Shown: piece after piece, positions 6,084 through 12,702 of the stretch | Layout: every line of letters begins with the position of its first letter | Position numbering within the stretch: the stretch's first letter is position 1 | DNA from: CAKOSP01 sp964371745 | GTDB lineage: Bacteria; Bacillota_I; Bacilli_A; RF39; UBA660 | Direction: 5' to 3' | Assembly (NCBI GenBank): GCA_964371745.1 | Contig: CAYJNS010000026.1 | Location: 1-14,215 of the forward strand | DNA length: 14,215 nucleotides | The notes under the pieces: generated by a model | What the model saw: only the letters and a program-made list of their open reading frames with translations | Databases searched by the model: none | Told to the model about the DNA's origin: nothing | Program-made: the position numbers and the translations under genes

Positions 6084-6816
6084 TTATTTCATCCTTTTTA
6101 AAACCTTTTTTATAAAGTGATTCAAATACTTTTTGTTTAATAACCTTTTCATCATAATATTTTCTTTGATATTTTTTTAAATATTTATCATATTCTTTTT
6201 TTAATACTTCATTATCATCAATATTTAAATTAATAAAAATATTTTCATAACCTAAATTATATAAATAAACTTTTAATTTATTTTTAAGTTCATTAGATGA
6301 GTATTTATGATTACTCTTTATTTTTTTAGATATTATTTTATCTACTCTTAACTGCCATACTTCTTTAGGAGTTAAATCTAACTCTAATGCTATTTTATCT
6401 TTATTAATACCTTTATTATATAAATCATTTAATATCTTCTTAGGTCCATCTAAAGAAAGGTTTAATCTATCACTTATAAATGCTTTTATATATTTATCAT
6501 CATTAACTAAATTGATTTTTTCTAATTTTTCCAAAATTATATTAATACTATCTTCAGCTAATTCTTCTTTTTTAAGTAACTGAGTTACTTCTTTCTTACT
6601 CCTTAACTTAGTTTTTAATTTTTTAAGTATTTTCAAATAACTATCCATAACTTTATTATAAGTAATTATTTCTTTAAGTAATACTTCATTAATATCTTTA
6701 CCAACTAAAATATTATATTTTAAAATTGTTTCATCAAAAAGTAGAAAAGTGTCATGCTTTTCTACTTTTACTTCATAAATATTTTTTTTTATTGCTTTTA
6801 TATTTTGTATTTTCAT
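6067..6816 (-). CDS. recX: Regulatory protein RecX
   Basis: RecX binds RecA filaments and modulates strand exchange and coprotease activity. The 249-residue protein has the Bacillota-type N-terminal extension (about 1-60) and then three-helix RecX repeats. The clearest signatures are LRSKKEVTQLLKKE (71-84) and INLVNDDKYIKAFISDRLNL (101-120), followed by GPKKI (124-128). The ATG overlaps the nrnA stop as TAATG, and no clear ribosome binding site is present, which suggests translation coupled to nrnA. It is the last gene of ackA-nrnA-recX. RecX and RecQ both act in recombination, but the two genes are 4 kb apart and not in one operon. Confidence 0.85.
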   Translation of the reverse strand: MKIQNIKAIKKNIYEVKVEKHDTFLLFDETILKYNILVGKDINEVLLKEIITYNKVMDSYLKILKKLKTKLRSKKEVTQLLKKEELAEDSINIILEKLEKINLVNDDKYIKAFISDRLNLSLDGPKKILNDLYNKGINKDKIALELDLTPKEVWQLRVDKIISKKIKSNHKYSSNELKNKLKVYLYNLGYENIFINLNIDDNEVLKKEYDKYLKKYQRKYYDEKVIKQKVFESLYKKGFKKDEIKNISK

Positions 6817-7796
6817 TATTTTGTTTCTATGCTACGATATTCTTCACATACCTTATCAAGCTCTTTTAAAAGCTTAGCAATATCTCCTTTATTTTTAATT
6901 CTACAACCACTTGCATATTTATGTCCACCGCCATTATATTTAGCGGCAACACTATTTATAACAGGTCCTCTACTTCTTATATTTATTTTATATATATCAT
7001 TTCTCTCATCATATGTAATAAAACACCAACAAATAAGTTCTTTAATAAAGTAAAAATCATTTACCATATTTGCTGGAGCTGATGTATCAACACCATATTT
7101 TTTAAGTGTTGCATTTTCTATTTCAATAAATCCAAAAGCATTTTCACTTATTTCTAAATGTGATATTAAATATGAATAAAATTTAAGTTCAATAAAACTT
7201 CTTTCATATAAATTATCATAACAAGCAACAAAGTTAAATGGTTTAGTACGTATTAACTCTGTAACTGTTTCTAAAGTTTCTACTGTTGTATTTTTAAGTA
7301 AAAATCTATCACTATCAAATACCATACCACAAAATAGTGTTTCAGCAATATTTTTATCAAATTGCATTTTACTATTCATAAGAAACTGAGCAACCATTTC
7401 ACATGCACTTGATTTTGCATCGTCAGTCCAATCTACATCACCAAGAATATCTTCAGCTGGATGATGATCTATTTTTAAAATAGCATCATATTTTAGTTCT
7501 TCAATTCCATCTATTCTTTTAAAGTTTGGAACATCAAGTACTACAAGTAAAGCTCCTTCTAAGGAATCAAAGTTATCAACCTTATCAAGTGCACCTAAAT
7601 ATCTGAATTTAGCTACACCTGCACCTATTGCATAAACTTCCTTACTTGGAAATGTAAGCTTAATTGCATCCCTTAAAGCAATCTGTGAACCTATAGCATC
7701 AGGATCTGGTCCTACATGTCTTGCAAGAACTATCTTGTCATATTGTTTAATTATTTTAAATATTTTTTTATAAATTTCAGTTTTAATTTTCAACAC
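6816..7796 (-). CDS. nrnA: DHH/DHHA1 phosphoesterase, NrnA-type nanoRNase / pAp phosphatase
   Basis: NrnA-type enzymes are Mn-dependent and degrade short RNA fragments and 3'-phosphoadenosine 5'-phosphate. The DHH domain shows H27-VGPDPD (27-33), LDVPN (87-91), the family signature DHHP (110-113) and FDSD (160-163). The DHHA1 domain ends with the nucleotide-binding GGGHKYASGC (289-298). Length (about 325) matches the family. The start is uncertain: GTG 7796 and TTG 7793 lie on or almost on the AAAGGTG ribosome binding site, while an ATT at 7787 has the same 6-base spacing as the cotE start and would give an N-terminus beginning M-K-T-E. I list the longest form. It starts 6 bases after the ackA stop and overlaps recX by one base. 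Confidence 0.87.
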   Translation of the reverse strand: MLKIKTEIYKKIFKIIKQYDKIVLARHVGPDPDAIGSQIALRDAIKLTFPSKEVYAIGAGVAKFRYLGALDKVDNFDSLEGALLVVLDVPNFKRIDGIEELKYDAILKIDHHPAEDILGDVDWTDDAKSSACEMVAQFLMNSKMQFDKNIAETLFCGMVFDSDRFLLKNTTVETLETVTELIRTKPFNFVACYDNLYERSFIELKFYSYLISHLEISENAFGFIEIENATLKKYGVDTSAPANMVNDFYFIKELICWCFITYDERNDIYKINIRSRGPVINSVAAKYNGGGHKYASGCRIKNKGDIAKLLKELDKVCEEYRSIETK

Positions 7797-7802
7797 CTTT
7801 TT

Positions 7803-8975
7803 CTATTTTAATTCTAATACTTCTAAAGCAATCATTAACTCTTCATTTGTTGGAACAATGTATACATCAATCTTACTATCAGTAGTATTTATTTTTCTAA
7901 ATTCTCCTCTAACATCATTTAAATTACTATCAAGTTTAACACCTAATGATTTAACATTATCTATAATCATGGCTCTAGCTACTTTAGCATTTTCACCAAC
8001 ACCTGCTGTAAAACATATTACATCAGCGCCTTCAAGTAAATTATTATAAAGAGCAATATAATTAGCTACTTTTTTACAATATATATTTTGAGCTAAAACG
8101 CATCTTTCATTACCTTCTTTAATACCAGCTTCAATATCTCTATTATCAGCACTTACTCCAGATACTCCAAGTAAACCTGATTTTTTATTTAACTCACTTG
8201 TTACTTCTTCAACACTTTTACCAGTTTTTTTAACCATAAACTCAATTATACTTGAATCTATATCACCTGAACGTGTTCCCATCATAAGACCAGCAAGTGG
8301 AGTAAAGCCCATAGTTGTATCAACTACTTTACCACCATTTATCGCAGCAATACTTGCTCCGTTTCCTAAATGACATGAAATAACTTTTAAGTTATCATTT
8401 TTATATTCTTCACAAATAGTTTTATTTATAAATTTATGACTAGTTCCATGAAATCCATATTTTCTAACTCCAAACTCTTCATACCACTCATAAGGTACTG
8501 GATATAAATATTCTTCTTTTTCCATACTTGAGTGGAAAGCTGTATCAAATACACCTACTTGTACAACATTAGGTAAAGCTTTCATAAAAGCTCTAGCTCC
8601 CATAAGATTAGCTGGATTATGTAGTGGAGCAAGCTCTGTATATTTATCTATTCTAGATAAAACTTCATCATCAAGTACTACTGACTTTGAAAACTCAGCT
8701 CCTCCATGAACAATACGGTGTCCTACACCTTCAATTTCATCAAGTGATGAAATAATATTCATATTTATTAACTCTTCCATAAGTTTATTAACAGCTACAT
8801 TATGATCTGGTAAATCAAACTTAATAAGTTCTTTTGCTCCATTAAATTTAATAGTGTACTGACCATCAATACCTATTCTTTCAAATAACCCATTAGCTAT
8901 TTCTTTTGCTTCAGGTAACTCAATTAAAGTAAATTTAAGTGATGAACTACCTGCATTTATTGATATAATTTTCAT
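7803..8975 (-). CDS. ackA: Acetate kinase
   Basis: AckA transfers phosphate from acetyl phosphate to ADP, giving acetate and ATP, the energy-yielding last step of acetate fermentation. All family motifs are present in 390 residues: NAGSSSLKF (7-15), GHRIVHGG (85-92), VFDTAFHSSM (142-151), YGFHGTSHKF (173-182), HLGNGASIAAINGGK (202-216) and GTRSGDIDSS (233-242). FTAGVGENA and a C-terminal TNEEL follow. R87, D144 and R235 fit the catalytic residues by position. The AGGAGATG ribosome binding site lies just before the ATG. No pta gene is beside it; instead it leads an operon with nrnA and recX. The leader holds a hairpin and a -10 element, and no catabolite-response (cre) site is visible. Confidence 0.95.
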   Translation of the reverse strand: MKIISINAGSSSLKFTLIELPEAKEIANGLFERIGIDGQYTIKFNGAKELIKFDLPDHNVAVNKLMEELINMNIISSLDEIEGVGHRIVHGGAEFSKSVVLDDEVLSRIDKYTELAPLHNPANLMGARAFMKALPNVVQVGVFDTAFHSSMEKEEYLYPVPYEWYEEFGVRKYGFHGTSHKFINKTICEEYKNDNLKVISCHLGNGASIAAINGGKVVDTTMGFTPLAGLMMGTRSGDIDSSIIEFMVKKTGKSVEEVTSELNKKSGLLGVSGVSADNRDIEAGIKEGNERCVLAQNIYCKKVANYIALYNNLLEGADVICFTAGVGENAKVARAMIIDNVKSLGVKLDSNLNDVRGEFRKINTTDSKIDVYIVPTNEELMIALEVLELK

Positions 8976-8995
8976 ACTTTCATCTCCTAGTTATC

Positions 8996-9001
8996 ATTAT
9001 A
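8996..9001 (-). promoter_or_regulatory. Possible -10 element of ackA
   Basis: A perfect TATAAT, preceded by TG without the usual one-base gap, lies 20 bases before the ackA ATG. No -35 is recognisable at 16-18 bases, since that region is occupied by a hairpin. A second TATAAT lies further upstream on the minus strand around 9035, on the far side of the hairpin. Confidence 0.45.
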
Positions 9002-9004
9002 CAT

Positions 9005-9027
9005 AAAAAAACTAGAATAATCTAGTT
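9005..9027 (-). terminator. Terminator-like hairpin in the ackA leader
   Basis: On the minus strand AACTAGA (9027-9021) pairs with TCTAGTT (9016-9010) around a TTAT loop, then five or six T follow. It is a textbook intrinsic terminator shape but lies between two -10-like elements, well past the terminator of the upstream surface-protein gene. It could be a back-up terminator or act on a transcript starting at the upstream TATAAT. Confidence 0.55.
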
Positions 9028-9089
9028 AAATTATACTTTTTTACAGAAAGTTTATATTTTATTTATCATTACTATGTTGAAAAGTCTAT

Positions 9090-9141
9090 TAAAAAGAAAA
9101 CTGCCACAAACCTTACTAAAGTAAGCTTATGGGGCAGTTTT
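9090..9141 (-). terminator. Strong terminator hairpin after the surface-protein gene
   Basis: On the minus strand AAAACTGCC (9141-9133) pairs with GGCAGTTTT (9105-9097). Inside is a partly unpaired section and then an apical stem CTTAC/GTAAG (9125-9121 with 9116-9112) with a 4-base loop. A T-rich tail (TTTTC then TTTTT) follows. It starts about 10 bases after the stop codon. A hairpin just after a variable region is also a feature of DGR targets. Confidence 0.85.
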
Positions 9142-9151
9142 TGGCTATTCC

Positions 9152-10681
9152 CTAGCTTAACGTGAACGGATCAGCTTCACTGCCCGTTCCACCTGTTATC
9201 TCGACAGAAGAATTTAGATATAAGGCAGGACGAGAAGCATTCCCGGAGTACGCAAAATCGCCATCCATATTGCCGTGATAGATGATACTGAACACATTAC
9301 TCGAGCGGGAGGAAAGCGGGGTAATTGTCTTTTCAGTAGAATGGACATCTCCCGCATACATCCAATTGTTTGAAGTTATTTCAACTTGGCTATAATCTAA
9401 TCCAAAGTTTTCGCTCATATCGGTTGTCCAAGCTTCTTTATATGCTGCATATCCATAATCACTTGGATACATTAATCCTATTTTTCCTACCCAATCTAAG
9501 TCTGTTCCATTACTTGTTGTACTTCCTCTTTCTGCTATATAATGTTCTAAAGCTGTTGAATAGGTTGATGATTCGCCTCCCAAGTACCAAGTTACTTCCT
9601 CTACCATACTCCTTGCTTCTGCACTTAATCCTCTTGTTGTAAAATCACATGACCCTCTACTTGTATTTCCACAATCTGCTAATAAGTTTGCTGCTACTTC
9701 ACTATTATAATATGCTTCATTTAATATTTGTTTTAACTCTGCTCCACCATCAGCGTCTGACCAACTATTATCATTACTTGGATCATATTCATAGTTACCT
9801 AAAGTTTCTTCTTTTATTAGTTTTACTAACTGTTCTCCTGTTTGTCCATGTGAGTTTTCATCAAATACTCCGATTATTCTCCATAACTCATCATTAAATG
9901 TTACATAGTTATTTGGATTTGCTCCAGTAAACCTATACTCTGCATTATTTGTATAATATATTCCATTCATTCCATCTACTCCACTATGTAAATTTATTAT
10001 ATAATCTGATGCATAATTTCTTTCTTTTATATCACTTTGCATAACAATATTAGCATCTAAACTAGCATTTGCATTACTACTTTGGTCTGCATTAATATTT
10101 AAAAATTTAATAGTAAAAGTATAAGTATGTACTGTTTCATTTGTTGTACTTATTTCTATGTTTTCTTTTATTGGTATTAAATCAGCACTTGAAAAGTTTG
10201 TTATATCAAAGCCTTTATGTGTTACTCCATTAGAGTCCACTGTTGTTACATATTTAAGCTCCGAATTATTTGTTATTTCATTATTATTTTCATCAAATAT
10301 TTGAAGTATCATCTCTGGAGTGTTTCCTGATGAATAAATAAATGTGTTTGTTGGCACTTCTAAATATACATGATATGTAGTTTCAATTAATTCACCATTA
10401 CCTGCTTTGTTAGTAAGTGTTGCTGTTGGATTAGATGTACTTGTTAAGCTATCCATACCTGTTGCTAAATTATGAGATCCTGGTGATACACTTAAATTTG
10501 TTCCTGGATCAAACTTAATCCAATCTATATTTTCATGTGTAAGCATTACTGGAGTTTTAGCTGGAGATGTTTCTTCTGGTCTTAAAAATGCAAATGTAAT
10601 TGCAAAGGCAACTAAAGATATAATTGTTACACCAATTATAGTTAATGAAATATTTTTTTTTGAGCAAAAAAGTTTTTTCAT
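9152..10681 (-). CDS. Signal-anchored surface protein with a C-terminal lectin-like, possibly hypervariable domain
   Basis: The 509-residue protein starts MKKLFCSKKN followed by one strong membrane segment (about 11-33), then an extracellular N-terminal part rich in T, S and N (about 40-225) that looks like beta-sandwich structure. A C-terminal domain begins near NYVTFNDELWRIIG (258-271), passes GLMYPSDYGYA (402-412) and ends with SRPALYLNSS (483-492) and a G-G-T-G-rich tail. This layout resembles surface proteins of gut Bacillota with a C-type-lectin-like fold; I cannot name the family with certainty. The cysteines at 337 and 345 may pair. The last 70 codons differ sharply in base composition from the rest and carry the variable-region-like signature described separately. 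There is no LPxTG or cell-wall motif, so the N-terminal segment is the likely anchor. The gene has its own promoter and terminator and a good AGGAGA ribosome binding site. Confidence 0.75.
   Translation of the reverse strand: MKKLFCSKKNISLTIIGVTIISLVAFAITFAFLRPEETSPAKTPVMLTHENIDWIKFDPGTNLSVSPGSHNLATGMDSLTSTSNPTATLTNKAGNGELIETTYHVYLEVPTNTFIYSSGNTPEMILQIFDENNNEITNNSELKYVTTVDSNGVTHKGFDITNFSSADLIPIKENIEISTTNETVHTYTFTIKFLNINADQSSNANASLDANIVMQSDIKERNYASDYIINLHSGVDGMNGIYYTNNAEYRFTGANPNNYVTFNDELWRIIGVFDENSHGQTGEQLVKLIKEETLGNYEYDPSNDNSWSDADGGAELKQILNEAYYNSEVAANLLADCGNTSRGSCDFTTRGLSAEARSMVEEVTWYLGGESSTYSTALEHYIAERGSTTSNGTDLDWVGKIGLMYPSDYGYAAYKEAWTTDMSENFGLDYSQVEITSNNWMYAGDVHSTEKTITPLSSRSSNVFSIIYHGNMDGDFAYSGNASRPALYLNSSVEITGGTGSEADPFTLS
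9233..9313 (-). other. Candidate diversity-generating variable region (codons 457-483 of the surface protein)
   Basis: In these 27 codons 22 end in C or T and 5 in G; none ends in A, although A-ending codons are common upstream (7 of the previous 27). The encoded residues are dominated by S, N, I, Y, H, D, G and F, all reachable from an Asn codon (AAC/AAT) by changing adenines. The stretch lies just before R-P-A-L-Y-L, near the end of a lectin-like domain, inside a G+C-rich island. This is the pattern expected for a DGR variable region, but no template repeat or reverse transcriptase is in the window. Confidence 0.45.
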
Positions 10682-10707
10682 AATATTAGTCTCCTACTCT
10701 TAATATA

Positions 10708-10736
10708 ATTATACAAAAATATTTAGTTTATGTAAA
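10708..10736 (-). promoter_or_regulatory. Sigma-A promoter of the surface-protein gene
   Basis: The minus strand has TTTACA (10736-10731), a 17-base spacer and TATAAT (10713-10708). The ribosome binding site AGGAGA follows about 10 bases before the ATG at 10681. Confidence 0.8.
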
Positions 10737-10756
10737 TAAATTTATTTATAAAAACT

Positions 10757-10797
10757 AAAAAGATAAGAAAAAGTTTACATTTTTTTCTTATCTTTTT
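10757..10797 (-). terminator. Long hairpin terminator of the 54-residue gene
   Basis: On the minus strand AAAAAGATAAGAAAAA (10797-10782) pairs perfectly over 16 bases with TTTTTCTTATCTTTTT (10772-10757) around a 9-base loop, then AGTTTTT follows. The last codons and stop of the small gene lie in the first arm. Confidence 0.75.
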
Positions 10798-10952
10798 GTT
10801 GGTTTTATTAATTTTTTTTCTATATCTATAATTCTTTTACTAGTTGAATCTATATTATATCCATATGGATTAAAATATTCATATATTCTTTTTTCTTTAA
10901 TAGATGTATTTAAATAATCAAAACCCTTATAATAATAATTTTCTTTTCCCAT
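10788..10952 (-). CDS. Small hypothetical protein, 54 residues
   Basis: I do not recognise this protein. It starts MGKENYYYKGFDYLNTSIKE and is basic and tyrosine-rich (8 Tyr in 54 residues). It has no membrane segment and no cysteine. The coding call rests on an AGGTGAT ribosome binding site at 4-base spacing from the ATG, the same arrangement as at cotE, and on the gene filling the gap between two terminators. Paired palindromes overlap its likely promoter. Its stop codon is inside its own terminator stem. Confidence 0.6.
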   Translation of the reverse strand: MGKENYYYKGFDYLNTSIKEKRIYEYFNPYGYNIDSTSKRIIDIEKKLIKPTKR

Positions 10953-10961
10953 AATAATCAC

Positions 10962-10980
10962 CTAGTACTAGTATGATACT
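10962..10980. repeat. Two overlapping palindromes before the 54-residue gene
   Basis: CTAGTACTAG (10962-10971) is a perfect palindrome. AGTATGATACT (10970-10980), overlapping it by two bases, is a perfect inverted repeat around one base. They lie 10-28 bases before the ATG, where an operator would overlap the promoter or the 5' leader. Confidence 0.4.
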
Positions 10981-10997
10981 ATTAAAGTATTTAATAC

Positions 10998-11049
10998 AAA
11001 AAAATGTGAAACATTTTTATTTAATTTGCATCTATTTTGTTTCACATTT
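10998..11049 (-). terminator. Terminator of thiI
   Basis: On the minus strand AAATGTGAAACA (11049-11038) pairs perfectly with TGTTTCACATTT (11013-11002), followed by more T. The loop is long (24 bases). The first arm begins in the thiI stop codon. Confidence 0.75.
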
Positions 11050-12226
11050 ATAAAATATCACTATATTTAGAAGTATCTTCTAATTTTATTACTTCAACTG
11101 TTTTAACAGCTTCAGTAATCATGCTTTCAAAGTCTACTTGTTTTTCATATTCTCTGCATTTATTAATATCAGGATTTATTACTGGATGATCTGGAACAAA
11201 TATTGTGCAGCAGTCTTCGAATGGTTCAATAGATATATCATATGTTCCTATTTTTTTAGCTAAGTCTATTATTTCAAGTTTATCAAGACACGCAACAGGT
11301 CTTATTACTGGAAGTTTTACTACTTCATTAATTGCTTTCATACTTGTTAAGGTTTGACTAGCAACTTGACCTATACTTTCACCATTAATAATAATATGAG
11401 CATTTTTTTTATGAGCTAACTTTTCTGTTATACGATACATCATTCTTCTCATAATAGTTATTAAATATTCATTAGGTATATTTTTAAGAATTGATTCTTG
11501 TATTTTAGTTAGTTTTACAACATATAATAATCCTTTAGGATTATACTCTTTAATTACTTTAGCAAGTCTTATAACTTTATCTTTTGCTCTAACTGAAGTA
11601 TGAGGTGGTGAATCAAAATATACATAGTGTACTTCAATACCACGTTTAACCGCTAAAAATGATGCCACTGGTGAATCTATTCCCCCCGAAAGCATAAGCA
11701 TACCTTTGCCTTGTGTTCCAACTGGATATCCACCTAAACCTTTTACTTTTTCAAAATATATTAGAGTTTCATCTTTTCTGACTTCAATGTTAACAAGTAC
11801 TTCTGGAGTTTTTACATCTACCTTTATACTATTTATATTTTTTAAAATATGAGCACCAATATTTCTTGATATTTCCATACTACCTATAGGGTACTGTTTA
11901 TAACTTCTTTTTGTTTCTACTTTAAAAGTATTAAATTTTATTTCTTTTAGTTTTTCTAAGACACTTTTTTTAATATCTTCTAAATCATTAGTTAGAATAG
12001 TATATCCTAAATTTATTTCATGAATACCAAATACTTTTTTTAATTTTTCTATTACTTTATCAAAGTCATTAGTTTTAATAAACATTCTTCCATGATCATA
12101 TGTTATGTCAAACTCTATCTTTTCAAGTATTAACTCTATATTAGTTTTTAACTTCTTAATAAAATAATTTAAATTATCACCTTTTGTAGATAATTCTCCA
12201 TATTTAATTATTATTATTTTTTCCAT
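11048..12226 (-). CDS. thiI: tRNA 4-thiouridine synthase / sulfurtransferase ThiI
   Basis: ThiI adenylates and thiolates U8 of tRNA and, in some bacteria, supplies sulfur for thiamine. The 392-residue protein has an N-terminal ferredoxin-like region, a THUMP domain (about 60-165) and a PP-loop ATP pyrophosphatase domain with SGGIDSP (180-186), NGESIGQVASQT (281-292) and EDCCTIFVP (337-345). It lacks the C-terminal rhodanese domain of the E. coli enzyme, as in other Bacillota. ATG 12226 is chosen over the in-frame TTG at 12229 because AAAGGAG lies at proper distance. The gene starts inside the last 23 bases of the upstream gene, so translation is probably coupled. The cysteine desulfurase often found next to thiI in Bacillus is not here. 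Confidence 0.93.
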   Translation of the reverse strand: MEKIIIIKYGELSTKGDNLNYFIKKLKTNIELILEKIEFDITYDHGRMFIKTNDFDKVIEKLKKVFGIHEINLGYTILTNDLEDIKKSVLEKLKEIKFNTFKVETKRSYKQYPIGSMEISRNIGAHILKNINSIKVDVKTPEVLVNIEVRKDETLIYFEKVKGLGGYPVGTQGKGMLMLSGGIDSPVASFLAVKRGIEVHYVYFDSPPHTSVRAKDKVIRLAKVIKEYNPKGLLYVVKLTKIQESILKNIPNEYLITIMRRMMYRITEKLAHKKNAHIIINGESIGQVASQTLTSMKAINEVVKLPVIRPVACLDKLEIIDLAKKIGTYDISIEPFEDCCTIFVPDHPVINPDINKCREYEKQVDFESMITEAVKTVEVIKLEDTSKYSDIL

Positions 12227-12647
12227 CAATACTCCTTTTTATTTTGATTCTCTCATTAAATGATTTTATAACTGGATTAACATCGTTTTCTTTTATTATT
12301 TCATATATATAATAATCTTCATCATGTTTATAATTATCAATAAACTCAATTGGTTTATCTAATGATAAATTATAAAATACATCTTTTTCTAAAAATAGTT
12401 TATAAGATATCATCTGTAAAGTGATTATAAATTTATCCATATTTTTGTCACATAGATAAAATAATTTATATATCATTTTACCTTTTAAACCTATGCTACT
12501 AATTGATATTAATAAAGAAATACCTACTGTATCATAAATATAATTAATTAACTTAATAGTTTCTTTATCATCATTTCCTAAAACATATATAATTTCATCA
12601 AGTGTAAATGAACTTATTACCTCACTATCTTTACTTATCGTTTTCAT
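12204..12647 (-). CDS. Hypothetical protein overlapping thiI, 147 residues
   Basis: I do not recognise this protein. It begins MKTISKDSEVISSFTLDEII, has a moderately hydrophobic stretch (about 38-54) that is short for a membrane helix, and ends in a basic and Asn-rich tail. It looks mostly helical. The ribosome binding site AGGGGGT lies before the ATG, and a consensus-like promoter lies just upstream. The last 23 bases overlap the thiI start, and the thiI ribosome binding site is inside its coding region. It occupies the position where Bacillus has the cysteine desulfurase partner of thiI, but nothing in it resembles that enzyme: there is no PLP lysine motif and only one cysteine. Confidence 0.7.
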   Translation of the reverse strand: MKTISKDSEVISSFTLDEIIYVLGNDDKETIKLINYIYDTVGISLLISISSIGLKGKMIYKLFYLCDKNMDKFIITLQMISYKLFLEKDVFYNLSLDKPIEFIDNYKHDEDYYIYEIIKENDVNPVIKSFNERIKIKRSIDGKNNNN

Positions 12648-12672
12648 CTAGAAACCCCCTCTGCTGTATAAT

Positions 12673-12700
12673 ATTATATAAAATATTTCATAAATGTCAA
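12673..12700 (-). promoter_or_regulatory. Sigma-A promoter of the hypothetical-thiI operon
   Basis: A perfect TTGACA (12700-12695), a 16-base spacer and a perfect TATAAT (12678-12673) are seen on the minus strand. The -35 begins 2 bases after the stop codon of the upstream gene, and no terminator separates them. Confidence 0.8.
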
Positions 12701-12702
12701 TA

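Noticed and set aside
6754..7053. 99-codon plus-strand frame across the recX/nrnA junction
   Set aside because: Hydrophobic by chance composition, antisense to two well-supported genes, and with no start signals.
9001..9151. A DGR template repeat in the gap downstream of the surface-protein gene
   Set aside because: The gap contains only hairpins and AT-rich sequence; no second copy resembling 9233-9313 and no reverse transcriptase frame is found in the window.
9370..9897. Two plus-strand reading frames opposite the surface-protein gene
   Set aside because: They are leucine-rich antisense shadows of an AT-rich gene with no ribosome binding site or promoter.
9152..10681. The surface protein as a type IV pilin or LPxTG-anchored protein
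   Set aside because: There is no prepilin cleavage motif (G before a conserved E at +5) and no C-terminal LPxTG with membrane tail; only an N-terminal membrane segment is visible.
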